DNA from: Ascarosepion bandense
Lineage: Eukaryota; Mollusca; Cephalopoda; Sepiida; Sepiidae
Assembly: GCA_037127315.1 (NCBI GenBank)
Contig: JBBBDQ010001185.1
Location: 1,578,001 to 1,642,000, forward strand
Direction of reading: 5' to 3'
Length of the DNA: 64,000 nucleotides
The translations under genes were made by a program, and so were the position numbers. Below the pieces are notes generated by a model. The model saw only the letters and a list, made by a program, of their open reading frames with translations. It was not told the origin of the DNA and searched no databases. Positions 36,080-47,549 of the stretch are shown here, one piece after another (position 1 is the first letter of the stretch; each line of letters starts with the position of its first letter).

Positions 36080-37760
36080 TTATTTTAAATATGTTACCCT
36101 TGTTGAAGTGTAATCGTCTAGGTTATTTTATTAATGCATCTTCTTTTGAAAGAAGTGTATTTTTATGTAAGTCAGACGGCTTGTGTGAAATTTGATACAA
36201 ATGTCTATCTTTTTTGTTAAAACCAGCCAAAATTTGTGAAGGACACATTTCCAGAAACTTAAAAAGATTAAGTTATTAAGAAAAACAATTAACTTATTAA
36301 GATTGGAGTTAGTACCTCGATTAATTCGCTGAAAAAACAGCAAACTTAATAAAAACGAATTTTTTCCATCAAAATGTTCATGCTATTATGATCTTAGTAT
36401 TGTTTAATTATTTAAAAAAAAATAATCCTTTCTAACACGTTCGAAATTATGGTAAGAAATCTTGTTTTGATTTTCGTTAGTTGGTAACCAAATCGTTACG
36501 AGAGTTTATGATGGATAATGTAATATTACGTAACAGTTTTTCTTTTGTGTGTGTGAAAACACATTAATTAGAAAACTCTTGCAAAAATCAAATAATTTTT
36601 GGATTTTAATGAAACTTTCAGGTCTTATTCACAAATGAATGAAATTAATTTTGAAATTATTATTTTTTAAAACTTTTGGTAAAAAAAAAAATTCTTTTAT
36701 ATCTGTTACTTCCACACCCTACGTAAATTCATGAAATTTCAAGAAATTAAATTTTGTAGAGAGAACGTGTTTAATTAGTTAAACGCAAGACTCATTGGGG
36801 AATGTAAATCATCTATTATTTTTTTCAAACATTTGACCTTTTTTTTCCAGAAAATCTGCTCAAAATAGTAAAATAGACAAGGCAATAAAACTATGACTTT
36901 ATTTAATTAGATAAGCTTTTAATTGCTTTTATAAATAATATATTTATTAAGGACACAATAAATTGAAAAACTTTTTTTTCAATTAATAATGAAACTTTTT
37001 CTTTTTTAATTATGATAATTTATAAGATTTGAAAAATGTTTAAAATATTTCACAAAGTCTTGTAGTGGTTATGTTATTAAGTTATTAAGTGAAGATTATA
37101 TTTACTCATTAAAATTTAAAAAAATTAAAGCAAATCGTTGAGCCATCGTATTTTTTTAGTAAGTTTTAACTTTTTTGTGTATTTGAGTTTCTCTTTTTAC
37201 ATTTTTCTGTCTTACATTAAAAATTCATATGTTTCACGGTTTCTTCCCCTTACAATAAAAAATGGGGACAGTTATGTCTATTCTGATCACCATATTAGTT
37301 GTCATCAATTACTTCACACGTCATCTCTCTGTGATAATTCATTTCCCACATCAATCACTTGTCACCTCTATGATTAAAAAAATAGTTTTATTCTAAATTT
37401 CATGATGTAAACAAGTAATACTTGCGTAAATATGATTAATATAACTTTAAATTTGCTAATTTTCCAAAAATAACGTGTCACTGATGTATATTTTATTTTG
37501 CGACATTTTTAAAACCGAGAATTAACCTTGATTTACAAAAGTGTCGGTCGCTCAAAAATGGCCAAATTTTTTTTTAAATTTCTTCGATTCCAATCAATAT
37601 AAAATAAGTTTGAAACACATCAATCAAAGTATTTAGCTTACTGGAAAATTTAATCCTTTAGCTTTCAATTAAAGCTAAAATTAAAGATTCAAGAAAAAAA
37701 TTTAATTTAAAAAATTAAATTTAAAATTTAGATATCAGAAATGAGTGGAGGTACCTACTA
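36080..37760 (+). repeat. Dispersed repeat of about 1.4 kb, copy 2, with 5' extension
   Basis: 36,303-37,760 matches copy 1 at 30,288. The preceding 36,100-36,290 matches 39,960-40,130, sharing TTCTTTTGAAAGAAGTGTAT and the CAGACGG...TTGTGTG region. The family therefore seems longer than either pairwise match alone and has been copied as different pieces. No coding region is recognised. Confidence 0.75.
37410..37525. repeat. Small dispersed repeat, inverted relative to 46.3 kb
   Basis: This segment is the approximate reverse complement of 46,318-46,430: AATTTGCTAATTTTCCAAAA here against TTTTGGAAAATTAGCAAATT there, and the TAAAACCGAGAATTAAC end against GTTAATTCTCGGTTTTA. A short non-autonomous element is the simplest reading. 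Confidence 0.7.
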
Positions 37761-38450
37761 TAGTGGATTTATCGTGGGATTTGTATTGAGCCTTGTTAGG
37801 ATTTTTTCACTATAAGGGATGTATGAATGAGTAAAATAAAGCACAATAAACTATAATGATAATAAAAATAATTCATATAAACATTATTACAGTTTTGTAT
37901 TGTTCAAAAATAAGAGTAATGTTCATAGATGACACAAGGTTGGTATGTAAATGCAAGTGTTCTTAAGTGTGTTTGAGGGTTGTTAGTTTCAATTTTGAGT
38001 ATTATGTCCTGTGAATAAGAAAACGAAGGTAGAACGCATGAGAGAAGTAATAAGCTTTAAAATGACGAGATATTTTGTGAAGTGGTGGCGGTTGTTAAAA
38101 CCGAGATGCATTAAATGTATCCGCTCACAGTTATATGTGTTCGTTTCTTAATATCGTCTTTGTTTCTCTTACTGGAATCTTTCCTCCATTTTTCTTTTAG
38201 ACAGGCGTCTATTTACTGTTAGCGAAGAGCCTATTGCGAAAAGCTCGAAATATGTCATTATGTTGCAGGCTATGAAGGAGGTAATTTCCTGTTACAGCTC
38301 TGTTTATCACTGCATTACTATTTTAAGCGCAAAATTTTGTCATTCATTTTTTAAAAAAATAATTTTAAATGAAAATTCAGTGTTAAGACTGAAGCAACAA
38401 ATATCTTGTTCTAAAGTAAAGCGGGAGCTTTAAAACTAAAATTCTAACTA
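37761..38450. other. AT-rich spacer, no gene seen
   Basis: CACTATAAGGGATG lies near 37,810 (compare 35,000). No coding sequence or RNA gene is recognised. Confidence 0.35.
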
Positions 38451-38459
38451 GATTTAAAA

Positions 38460-39298
38460 AAATGGAGGTCTTTTATAAATTGAAAGAAAAACGTTTTCGG
38501 AACGAGTTTAGAATCGGCACTACATTGAATTTAGTAAAGGACAAAACAAATGTATCAAATTCCAAATACTTCTTCACTCTACAGGCACAAGCTATACTTA
38601 AGTGGCTAGATTCTGTAAATCTTTTACGGATCAAATAATTGCTATTTATATCGATTTAGATTTTGACGTAGAAGATATTAGAACTGAAATTATTCGTGAC
38701 GCCAACTATCGTTCTAATTTTTATCGTTTAAAAAACATTTAATGATCTCGTGTATCGTTTTGAAAAGAGGTCTAATTGCGGGAACGATGATTCTGAGCTG
38801 TAGAAGTGACAGTCTGAAGACTTCCTTGAAAATTCTGATGCTTATCTAAATTCTGAATTTTCTGATGCTGATAATATATCAACTAATGTCATTAAAAATT
38901 CAAAATCTAGGGAACATAAAGGATATTGTTATGTAAAATTGCCTTGGAGTGTGGAAAAAATTAAATCTGTCCATTTAAACTTTATTGTAGCCATTAATGT
39001 ATAGAATGATATTTCACCTGATAAATTTAACTCCATTTGGATACCTCAGAGATCTATTTTAAAATCTCAGGACCAAACAAATATCAAAATAATTTTGAAT
39101 TGTTTACTTGAGACAAGTAAGGACCTTTCATTAAATAAAACAGACTACCCTAGCATAAACCTAACAGAAAATATGCTGAAATTGTTGTTATTTCATATGA
39201 ACAAATATGTCATTGGATTTTTATCAGACAAGTTTTTTCTGCTTAAGGCCAAATATGAGAATAGATTTTGTTTGATTTGTTACTTTGCACTAACTTAA
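38460..39298 (+). pseudogene. Unidentified decayed coding region
   Basis: Translation over a few stops gives a protein-like acidic stretch at 38,810-38,890 (SEDFLENSDAYLNSEFSDAD). It is followed by KGYCYVKLPWSVEKIKSVHL and then, in an open frame at 39,095-39,298, LSLNKTDYPSINLTENMLKL and LSDKFFLLKAKYENRFCLIC to a stop. Amino-acid composition and the lack of low-complexity runs in the last part suggest former coding sequence. The acidic N-terminal region recalls some transposase leaders, but I cannot name the family. Confidence 0.35.
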
Positions 39299-39954
39299 TT
39301 TGTGGATTTGTTGTTTGTCTATTTATATTAAATAGTGTCATTGTTTATCATATCAATAAATTTCTACAAATTTAATATACTGAAACGTTAAAGAATTTTC
39401 CTGTTTATTTGTAGAAAACTAGTAATTCTCCTGAAAAGCCATTTTATCTTCACCAAGGATCCATAAATAAAATGAATGAAGGAAACTTTAATTTGAGATC
39501 TTGCAATAGTAATTGAAAAGAGTTAAAACTCAAACGATAAAATATGGAAATTGTCTTAAATATGGTTGCATGCTAGAGAAGATATTAGGTTAGAGATATA
39601 ACCCTTCTAAGGATAACATACAAGTTGCTAGTAGTTCTATTGATGAAAATGCCAAAACAAAAACAAACATCTTATCTCAAATTTCTGATATATAAGTTTG
39701 TTCAAAACGCACTAAAGTATATTAATAAGAAAATAAATGAATCAGTGATTAAATAGCACATTCCTTAAATTAAGTCATCAGTTAACAACGAGACAGATGT
39801 GTAAAAAAATTCTAATTCTATGTGTTTTTATAAAAAAATCTTGCAATAAACTAATGCACTTTTTGAGTGTCCCTATTAAAAAAATGTCATCAACTAAATT
39901 TGTTTATTGCACCTTCTCTTTTATTTTTATTATTTAAAAACTTTTACTCTTGCT
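39299..39954. other. AT-rich spacer
   Basis: No gene, RNA or repeat boundary is recognised. AATAAA-like words near 39,350 could serve as polyadenylation signals for the preceding remnant, but they are common in such sequence. Confidence 0.35.
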
Positions 39955-40130
39955 TAAATGTATAATCGTCTATTTTTTTAAATACACGTTCTTTTGAAAG
40001 AAGTGTATTTTTATGAAGGCCAGACGGTTTGTGTAAAATTTCTTATAAATTTATATCTTTTTCAGCTCAGCGGTTAAAACTAACCAAAATCTTTGAAGAA
40101 ACCATTTCCAGTTTATGGAAATTATTTTAG
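39955..40130 (+). repeat. Dispersed repeat, partial copy 3
   Basis: It matches 36,100-36,290, including TTCTTTTGAAAGAAGTGTAT and the following CAGACGG segment. It stops where copy 2 continues into its 1.4-kb body. Confidence 0.7.
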
Positions 40131-40194
40131 TATATATTGATCAATGAGAGACGTGGTCTCAAACTATAATAACACCCCGAATAGTGGGCAGAAA

Positions 40195-40466
40195 TGACCC
40201 CAGAATTTCTGTATAAATGAAGCTCAGGTCAGTAGATACGAGGAGAAGACCTTTTGACAGCAATGAGAAAAGACCTTCAGCCAAGAAGGGAATAAGGCAT
40301 TGGCATCAAGAGAGCATCAAGAAAGCTCTGTTACCAGACATTCACAGAGAGACGAAAGAAATTGAAAGTTCCACTGAAAATTCTCCTGAGGTTTGACAGC
40401 CTAAAACGAAAAGTTTTCTGAAAAATTTTCTCAAGAATGAACCGCGTAAAAAAAAAAAAAAAAAAA
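40195..40466 (+). mobile_element. Possible short retroposed sequence ending in poly(A)
   Basis: A GC-richer stretch holds GTATAAATGAAGC at about 40,212 and ends in 19 consecutive A residues at 40,448-40,466. A poly(A) end suggests a reverse-transcribed RNA, but I found no target duplication and no source gene. It could also be the 5' region of a retroelement. Confidence 0.3.
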
Positions 40467-41222
40467 CTTGGTGTGATTGTTCTATTCTTCGCAGTTACCA
40501 CGAACTTTGCTTCAAAAATTTGTATCAATTCAGAGAAGTATTTTGTCCATTTCTAAATATTGTTTTGTTTTCTAGGACCATATGAAGCATTGTCATTTTT
40601 AATGGAAAAGAGCATAATTCATTTGCAATGATTATTATTTTTCTATACATGTTATTAGTCATCATTTTACACACAACGCACTTAATTTTGTAATTAATTC
40701 ATTATTTTGTGTATTAACAATAAATATATCGTTCTTAAATTCGGTTGGTGTCGTCTTTGTGCCCATACAAATTGAATGTTACCTAAAACATTTGTTTAAA
40801 CTATTTTCGTTGTAGGATAATATCCTTAATAAATAATTATTAAATAAGAAAAATTCGTTTAAAGAACCGAAAATATGATTACCCAACTTGATTTCGTCAA
40901 ATGTCGTCTGGCGGTACTGCTTGCCTATAAAAAAACATTTTTCTGCCTCACCTTCTTTTTTCAGGGTGTCAAGTACAAAGGTTTCTATAGTTGTTCAAAG
41001 TCTGTGCAAAGTTCACTTGGGCTTGACCATTATAACGATGCTTATATTTCCTTAGCCTAACTTCTAACCAAAAAGAAAACGGACATGCACAAGTGACATA
41101 GAGAACTTCGTTTCTCAGTGTCTCTGAAAAAAAAAAAAAAAAATAGAATCAACTACCCGTGATCGAAATCCGAGATTGTGTGTGCTTCTTCTTTAATTGC
41201 TTGCATATGAACGCGCACCCAC
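40467..41222. other. Spacer with a second poly(A) tract
   Basis: There are 17 or so A residues near 41,128-41,143. No coding region is recognised in this stretch. Confidence 0.35.
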
Positions 41223-41990
41223 CTAAAATATACACCGACACTCAAATATTTTAAATCCATACACTGTCCTTTCAATCTTGATAATCTGCGAAACTTCTTT
41301 TTCTTCTTTTATGTGCCATGTCCGTAGGCGATCATGGCTTTCCACATTTCCCTGTTCCTGGTGGCTCTTAGCACGCTTTCTCCTGTTGCACCATGCAACT
41401 CTTGTTCCGTCAGCCACCTGATCAGGTGCTTCAAATATGTTATCCGCTGCTTTCCTATCTCTTTTTCCCTCTATCTGGCCTGTTAGTAACAGGTTCTCCA
41501 AGCCCTCCTTCCTCATTGCATGTCCCAGGAACTTTAGTTGTCTCTTCCTGATGCTCAGTATTAATTTCCTTTTCGTCTCCATCCTTTCCAAAACCTCGTC
41601 ATTGCTCACGTGCTCGGTTCATGATATCCGCAGCATCCTTTTGTAGAACCACATTTCTGCTACTTCAAGTTTTTCTTTCATCTTCGAAGATATTGTCCAA
41701 CATTCACTGCCATATTGAAGAACCGACATCACATAGCAATCCAGTACTCTCCTCTTTGTTTCTAGTGAAATTGTCCTGTTTCTTAATACTTTACTCAATT
41801 TCTAGAATACTTCTTTCGCCATGCCCATTCGCCTTCGGATCTCAGTGTCACATTTTCCGTCTTCTGTTAGAACATTTCCTAGGTATTTAAATTTCTGTAC
41901 CTGCTTGATTTTAGAGTTCCTGTCAATCTTAAATTCAAAAACATATTTAAAAATCCTCGTATATTGTATAAAAAAATTATTTCGCACGAA
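41223..41990 (-). pseudogene. LINE reverse transcriptase C-terminal part, copy 1 (minus)
   Basis: Minus-strand translation gives, in order, KFKYLGNVLTEDGKCDTEIR with RRMGMAKEVF, a degraded thumb region with a SILQYGSECWTISSKMKEK-like reading, and then MSNDEVLERMETKRKLILSI with RKRQLKFLGHAMRKEGLENL. It closes with a frameshifted TRNREMWKAMIAYGHGT-like end. This is the post-catalytic part of a LINE protein, and the same family is present at 62,463-63,480. The catalytic YADD region is not in this copy, so it is 5' truncated. Confidence 0.85.
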
Positions 41991-42944
41991 ATCTTAAATC
42001 TTGTGCCAAACACAAGTCTTAGTAGGAACAACAAGTTATAATCAGTGCAAAATTACAAACAAGACTCAACCACTGCGTAATCTTTTTTTATAATTCTTGC
42101 TTATAAAGAAAATAGTAACAACAAAGCATTACTTTTTATTCAGTTAAAAAGTTATCAATGAGAATAAATGACATGATGATTCTTAGCGTTCCTTTCTATA
42201 TTTAATCGTTAATTCCGACAAATGTGCCTTTCCCTGTCAAAGTACAACGGTATAAAGTAGGGAGCTCGAGCAATATTTATTAAATTGGCCATGTGCCAAA
42301 CATAACTGAACTCACTATAATTTAAAATTATCATTATCAGAAGGTTAAAAAGAATAAAAGTATTTCGTTCGTATGCTTACGTGGAAATTTATTTACAGAA
42401 CAGAATAACATCAATTTGTAGGAAGTGACATTATTAATTGTGTAAATGTTCAAAGAGAAAGTGTAGCACGGAGTTAAATGGACCCAGAGTTTGTAGGTAG
42501 CGAAATGTGTTTATGTGATTGATAGGGTAGTAATAAAATCTGTGTTCATTTCTTTTTATGGCCGTCGAGAAAGTGAAAAAGAAGGAAAAGAAATAAAGGA
42601 AAATTGTACCTATCTACTTTAATTTTTAGAAGTCAGTTGAAGTGACTTATTGCTGTTGTTGTTGTCTTCTTTTTGTTGACAGTGAGAATGGTGAAGATGA
42701 AGAAGAAGCGATAGAGAAGAATAGCACGCAAGAAAAAAAAAAGAAAATAGAACGAATGTGTGTTGAGGAGACCTTATGTTCGGTTCAGCGGATTGAAATT
42801 TCTTTTGTCACATTGTGGCGGTGTCGTATTTAATTTCTGCCCACTTCTGACTGATTCAACCTTTTCTGTTTTTATAGCAAAGTACTTTTTTGCACTGGCT
42901 CGTGAATTCTCTCTCAGTTTTGTAAATCGCTTCCTCTCTTAGGT
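41991..42944. other. Spacer, no gene seen
   Basis: AT-rich sequence with a purine-rich patch near 42,690-42,750. The CCCCC and EDEEE peptide runs that can be read here come from low-complexity DNA. Confidence 0.35.
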
Positions 42945-43250
42945 TAGAAAATAATTCCCTTCCATTTACTTGTTTTCCCGACAGCTATAATCTCCAAGAA
43001 TTTAAATGTAAAGTCAATAGTCATCTCCTATCTCACTAACCTGCATCCTCTCTCTCTCTCTCCCCCTCTCTCTCTCTCATGCTCCTTTCTCCATCCACTC
43101 CACTCTCATCAGTATTCTAATCCTTCTCTTATCCACTTCCTGACACCTCCTGTTACCTGTCACTCTTTCTCATAACTTTCCTCCTATGTAACCCCCTGCA
43201 AAACAGTGGCAGTAAAATGCCTTGCTTGGGGTGATATGATTATAGAAAAA
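42945..43250 (+). mobile_element. LINE 3' end (same family as 23.2 kb)
   Basis: NNSLPFTCFPDSYNLQEFKCKV followed by NSHLLSH and a stop matches the end of the LINE near 24,400 (NSLPFACFLDNYNLKKFKC). A CT-rich stretch follows, then a CAGTGGCAGTAAAATGCCTTG tail corresponding to CCAGTGGCATTTCTGCCTTG of the first copy, and an A-rich end near 43,240. It is 5' truncated to the last part of the ORF and the 3' untranslated region. Confidence 0.75.
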
Positions 43251-43908
43251 AAATAACACTGGATTGCGAAATTTTGCTTCCTTTTTTTTTTTTTTGTTGT
43301 TGTTACGTTTTTCTATTGGTCAACGTTAGATTTCACACTGGATAGCGAAATTTGTAAACAGTGAAACGAATAGAGTTACTTTTAATTCCGTATTCACCAC
43401 AGGCATTTCTTTTTTTTTTCTTTTTAGCGTTTAATGTTAGGAAAACACGAAATCTGAGTTCGCATGAATGTAAAGATCTTTTTCTAACTGTTGAAGGATA
43501 GTCTTAATCATCTCTAAAATAAATTCAAAATGTATCAATACGTCAATTTTTTATACATGATTTTAAGTCCCCAATTACTGCATATAGAAGTTAATTCCTT
43601 TTCTTCCCATAAGACTAAGAGGAAAAATTTTTATTTTGCAACTTTTTACTCGGTCCACATAGCTATATCTCAAGGGCCATTAGTGTGCCGTAGCACATAG
43701 TCCGAAAACTACTAAGATAATTTATACTCACGTGTATTTTAGTAGTGAAATACAATCCTACATTTTATGTTCTACCCATGAGAACCCTTGTGCAAATTAA
43801 TTAAAACAATTACTTTCGTTCAACCTACAGTCAGTTTTAAGATCCACTGGAATGACAGGGTGTAATTGATTTCTATTTTTTCTCTCAGATCAGGACATCT
43901 ATTTTTGT
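43251..43908. other. AT-rich spacer
   Basis: It contains short poly(T) runs near 43,285 and 43,415. No gene or repeat boundary is recognised. Confidence 0.35.
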
Positions 43909-44307
43909 GTGTGTGAGGAAATTTGTTTGGCCTTGAAAAATATTGCGTCATCCATGATGGCATTAAATTTTTATCACGCCAAGATACTATTGTCTCAACC
44001 GTCGATTAGTTGTCCAACGGCTATTGTCTGCGATGGACGTTACTTCAAGGAAGCGTACGAATATTGTAATGTTGCACGAACACACAGACAAGCGTGGATA
44101 TTGTTAGTGCCAGTCTTTTCAATTGTTAGCCGTGTCATCAAGGCGAAGAAACAAACTGAATCCATGATCAGTACAAAACGTAAAGGAAAATGCGGTCGAA
44201 AGAGAAAAACCACACCAAGAGACGACGTATACGGGGTCATGGAAAGCGTAAAAGATCCGAGAAAGACATTATTTGTTTTGTTTCAGTTCATTTGCACCAG
44301 GGTGTAG
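43909..44307 (+). pseudogene. Tc1-like transposase remnant
   Basis: Near 44,194-44,270 the open frame reads GRKRKTTPRDDVYGVMESVK and then DPRKT. It resembles the GRP-type hook and start of the second helix-turn-helix in the DNA-binding region of Tc1/mariner transposases (normally GRPKKTTPREDR followed by KDPR). The catalytic DDE domain is missing, since the frame ends at 44,307 and a SINE begins at about 44,384. The first 85 or so residues of the frame have no family resemblance and are probably unrelated sequence. Only a short piece supports the call. Confidence 0.5.
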
Positions 44308-44383
44308 CTGTTTATGACCGAATACAGTGTGTAGGAGCAATTGTTGTGATGTTTTCTTTTTTATATAATAATAATGCCTTTTG

Positions 44384-44670
44384 CAGTAGATATCGGCTCG
44401 GAACGAGAAATCCGGGAGCCGAGTTCGAATTCCAGTTGAATTCTATGCATTCACCTGCGCGCAAATACCCTTGGGAAAGCTATTAATCCGTCTCTTCCTT
44501 CCAGTTATGAATTAAATAACAGGACAGATTGGTTTCTATGGCCTTGGCTGGTAACCAGTCTACCGCAGAAAGCAATGCCAACCTACTGTGGGATAGTCTT
44601 CTGACCAGTCAGTCATGCCTCTTTCGAGACATGATTGCCCAAGCGTGTTTCACGTATAGCACTTGACTGA
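44384..44670 (+). mobile_element. SINE copy with partial tRNA-like head
   Basis: The copy includes TCGGCTCGGAACGAGAAAT and the B-box GAGTTCGAATTCC, then the shared body, and ends GACATGATTGCCCAAGCGTG plus CACTTGACTGA. It retains more of the head than the copy at 32,996 but lacks a clear A box. Confidence 0.85.
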
Positions 44671-46317
44671 ATGCCTTTTGTGTTTAGACGTCGAGGTAAA
44701 TGTTTGCAGCGTATTTAATTAGGACATGTTTCATTAAACAGATTCGCGATACAAATGATTTTTTTCAATGAAAAATCATTCTTGTACATTTTTATTTTAA
44801 AATTAAATTTGATACTTCCAATAAGCAAAAAAATACTTTGCTCTGCTTGAAAACTAATTTCATTTAACTGGAAGGATATTTTTGCGAAAAAACTGATTTC
44901 ATCGACATTTTAGGTATGGTTTATTGCAATGTAATATACTTTTTAAACCTTTATTTTAGGAATATTAGCTGATATAAAGTATAATTAATCTGATTTGAAG
45001 CAAATATTTATTTAAGTTTAAAATATCGCAGAAATGCATTTTCTGAACATGTTTATAGCTGTTTGTTTAATATGTTGACAGCTTGATGACAGACGGATGT
45101 TTTATCTAATGTTTTTCAATCGTGGCTAAATATATAAAAATAATTGAAGAATATAACGTGAGTAGCTTGTTTATATAATCTTTAAGTACTCGGTAATCTT
45201 AAACTTAGGAAAATATTATTCGTAACTCAACAGAATTATTTAAAGGGGAAGAAGGAGAACAACAAAAGCACACAAGTCAACAAATAATAATACAAGCGCA
45301 TCGAAATATTGATCAAATATCTGTTTTCCTAGTGAACTGTATTATATAATAAACTGCTAGAAAGATTGTCTGACAGTTCGTTTAACGACGTGATAAAAAT
45401 AGAGGATGACACAGCAATTTTGTTTCTGATACTACATATGCGTCAACCTACTCACCAACAGTGAAATCAAATCGTTCTTTCCGGGTTGATGTGAAGTGAA
45501 TTCACTCCGCTCCTGCTTATATAAATTGTAAGTGGCATAAAATATTTATTATTAATATTTTTTTTGCTTTAAGTCTCAATTTTATAAAATATCAGAAACA
45601 TCACGCATTCTTACTAATTTTATGCGTGTCATATCAATATCACCACAATAATTTTGTATTATAAAGAAATTACTTATAGCGTGCTACAGTGACATCTTAG
45701 GCGTGTAAATATTGATTTGATATTTTTCTTTTTAAAATCCAGAGTAAGTTTATTTTAGAAAAAACTTACTAAATTTGATGAACTGTAAACGCCAAAAAAT
45801 TAAGATAAATTATAAGTAATTATAACAGTTAACGTTTTCTAAGTCTTGACAATTGAAACCGTCTTTTCAGTTTATATTTTCTATATTATTCTTGTGAAAC
45901 CAAAGTAAAAATTGAAAATGCCTTTTGCTATAGGCTATAAGCAATCAGATAAAATGTCTACCTCTCGGTTGACAACGTTTGTATGTTACAACGTTGAAAA
46001 AGTAAAAATGAATTAAATCTCATTTACAGTTACTTAATCTCACTTGAAAAATTTAAGAGAAACGAACATGTATATCATAATTAAGCTATTCGCATCTTCA
46101 TAAAAATTTAAGATTCCTAGATATACACACATATAAAGTTATTTTTCTCTAAAAATAATAAAAGCGGAAATAAATCGACATTTTGTTGAGTTGTTTTTAA
46201 AAAATGCTGTATAAACTGCATATGGAAAATTATTATTATGTTATCATTTTTCATCATAATTCGATTTCTGCTTTGGTGGCACTACTTGCCAAGTCTGTGG
46301 GAAGACCTAAGGCAGTA
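44671..46317. other. AT-rich intergenic DNA upstream of the P450
   Basis: No coding region, RNA gene or clear transposon is recognised. This segment is where non-coding first exons or control sequences of the P450 could lie, but no specific site stands out. Confidence 0.4.
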
Positions 46318-46430
46318 AATAAAAGTTAATTCTCGGTTTTAAAAATCTTGCAAAAATAAAATATACATCTGTGATACATTATTTTTGGAAAATTAGCAAA
46401 TTTGATGTTAATTTAATCTGGGCAAGTCCA
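46318..46430. repeat. Small dispersed repeat (partner of 37.4 kb)
   Basis: It is inverted relative to 37,410-37,525 and shares GTTAATTCTCGGTTTTA and TTTTGGAAAATTAGCAAATT. No coding capacity is seen. Confidence 0.7.
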
Positions 46431-47531
46431 TCTTGTAAAATATTGTCTTTGTTTTATTGTGTTAATGTTTGGTCTTTTAAATTTCACTTAAGAGCATTGT
46501 TTGTTTACGCCTTTTTAAAAATTAAGGAAAAAAGATTGGACGTTCTCTCTTCTTTCTTTCCTCACCAGGAAAGATAAATTATTTTACTGTTACTGTTAAG
46601 TATTCACAAATACAGAGCAGTAAAACAAAGTCTTGAGACAGGAATCTGAATTGATTATAGTTTGTACCAGACTCGTTGTGCCAGCCTTGAAGTCCAGAAC
46701 CTAGAAATTTAAACTCCTACTAACACAGGCTGTAAACTCCAGAGGATCTATGTGTCATCTGATTATGACTTTTAGTGGGAATGGTTAATAACTGCTGTAT
46801 ACAAAAAATACAGCCACAGTATTTTTGCTAGAGAAAGACGGCAACATCGGTGATAAAGACAAGACTATTTTTTCTCTACAATAACATTAGAAAGGGAAGG
46901 GCCGTAGTTGCCACCGTTCAACCGATACAGACATGGCTCGCTGCAACAACATGCTATATTGCAGCAAGAAAAATTTAAATGTCGAAAAGAAATCTCATTC
47001 TGGTTTATTATATAAATGTTGAACGTTACTCTGAGACAATAACATTTTTTTCTTTATGGGAAGTGACCGTATTACAAAGTACAGTAAACTTGAATTATTT
47101 TCTTATTTCCTGACTACAAACACTCGAGACCACAGACGGGCCACTACAGGATATTTCTTAAATAATTCATGTTCTGAAATCCAAGACCAAATTTTAACCT
47201 TCTTTGAACTTCTTAAAATTGAAACCTCCGATAATTAAAGCAACCAGATTTTCCCAGGAAGGAGTGTACTTAGAAATGGAATATTTGGGGCCCAATTCAA
47301 CAATAAGGTGGCAACTGTTTTGCCTATTTTTAATAAATTGATTCTTCGTTTAAATGTTGTCAAAAAGTAACCAAAGCAACACGACTTGAAAATGAAGAAC
47401 TATACCTATTTTAGAATTGCATGAGATAATTCTGGAAGTCTTCGAATATTTTTTTTCACATTATTGTAACATTTACCCTAATACTTAATTTTTTTGGTAT
47501 TTATAATGTATATGCGTTTCTTTTGTTTCAG
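46431..47531. other. Probable 5' non-coding region or intron of the P450
   Basis: AT-rich with no ORF of interest. Its 3' end, TTTCTTTTGTTTCAG at 47,517-47,531, has the polypyrimidine tract and CAG of a splice acceptor. This suggests an intron ends here and that a non-coding first exon lies further upstream. Confidence 0.5.
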
Positions 47532-47549
47532 TGCGACATTTACACGAAA

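Noticed and set aside
43909..44160. Full-length Tc1 transposase
   Set aside because: Only about 25 residues near 44,194-44,270 resemble the family; the preceding residues and the missing catalytic domain do not support a larger call.
47523..47549. A P450 start at 47,523
   Set aside because: The codon is TTG and lies before a likely splice acceptor at 47,531; the ATG at 47,550 is the first in frame after it.
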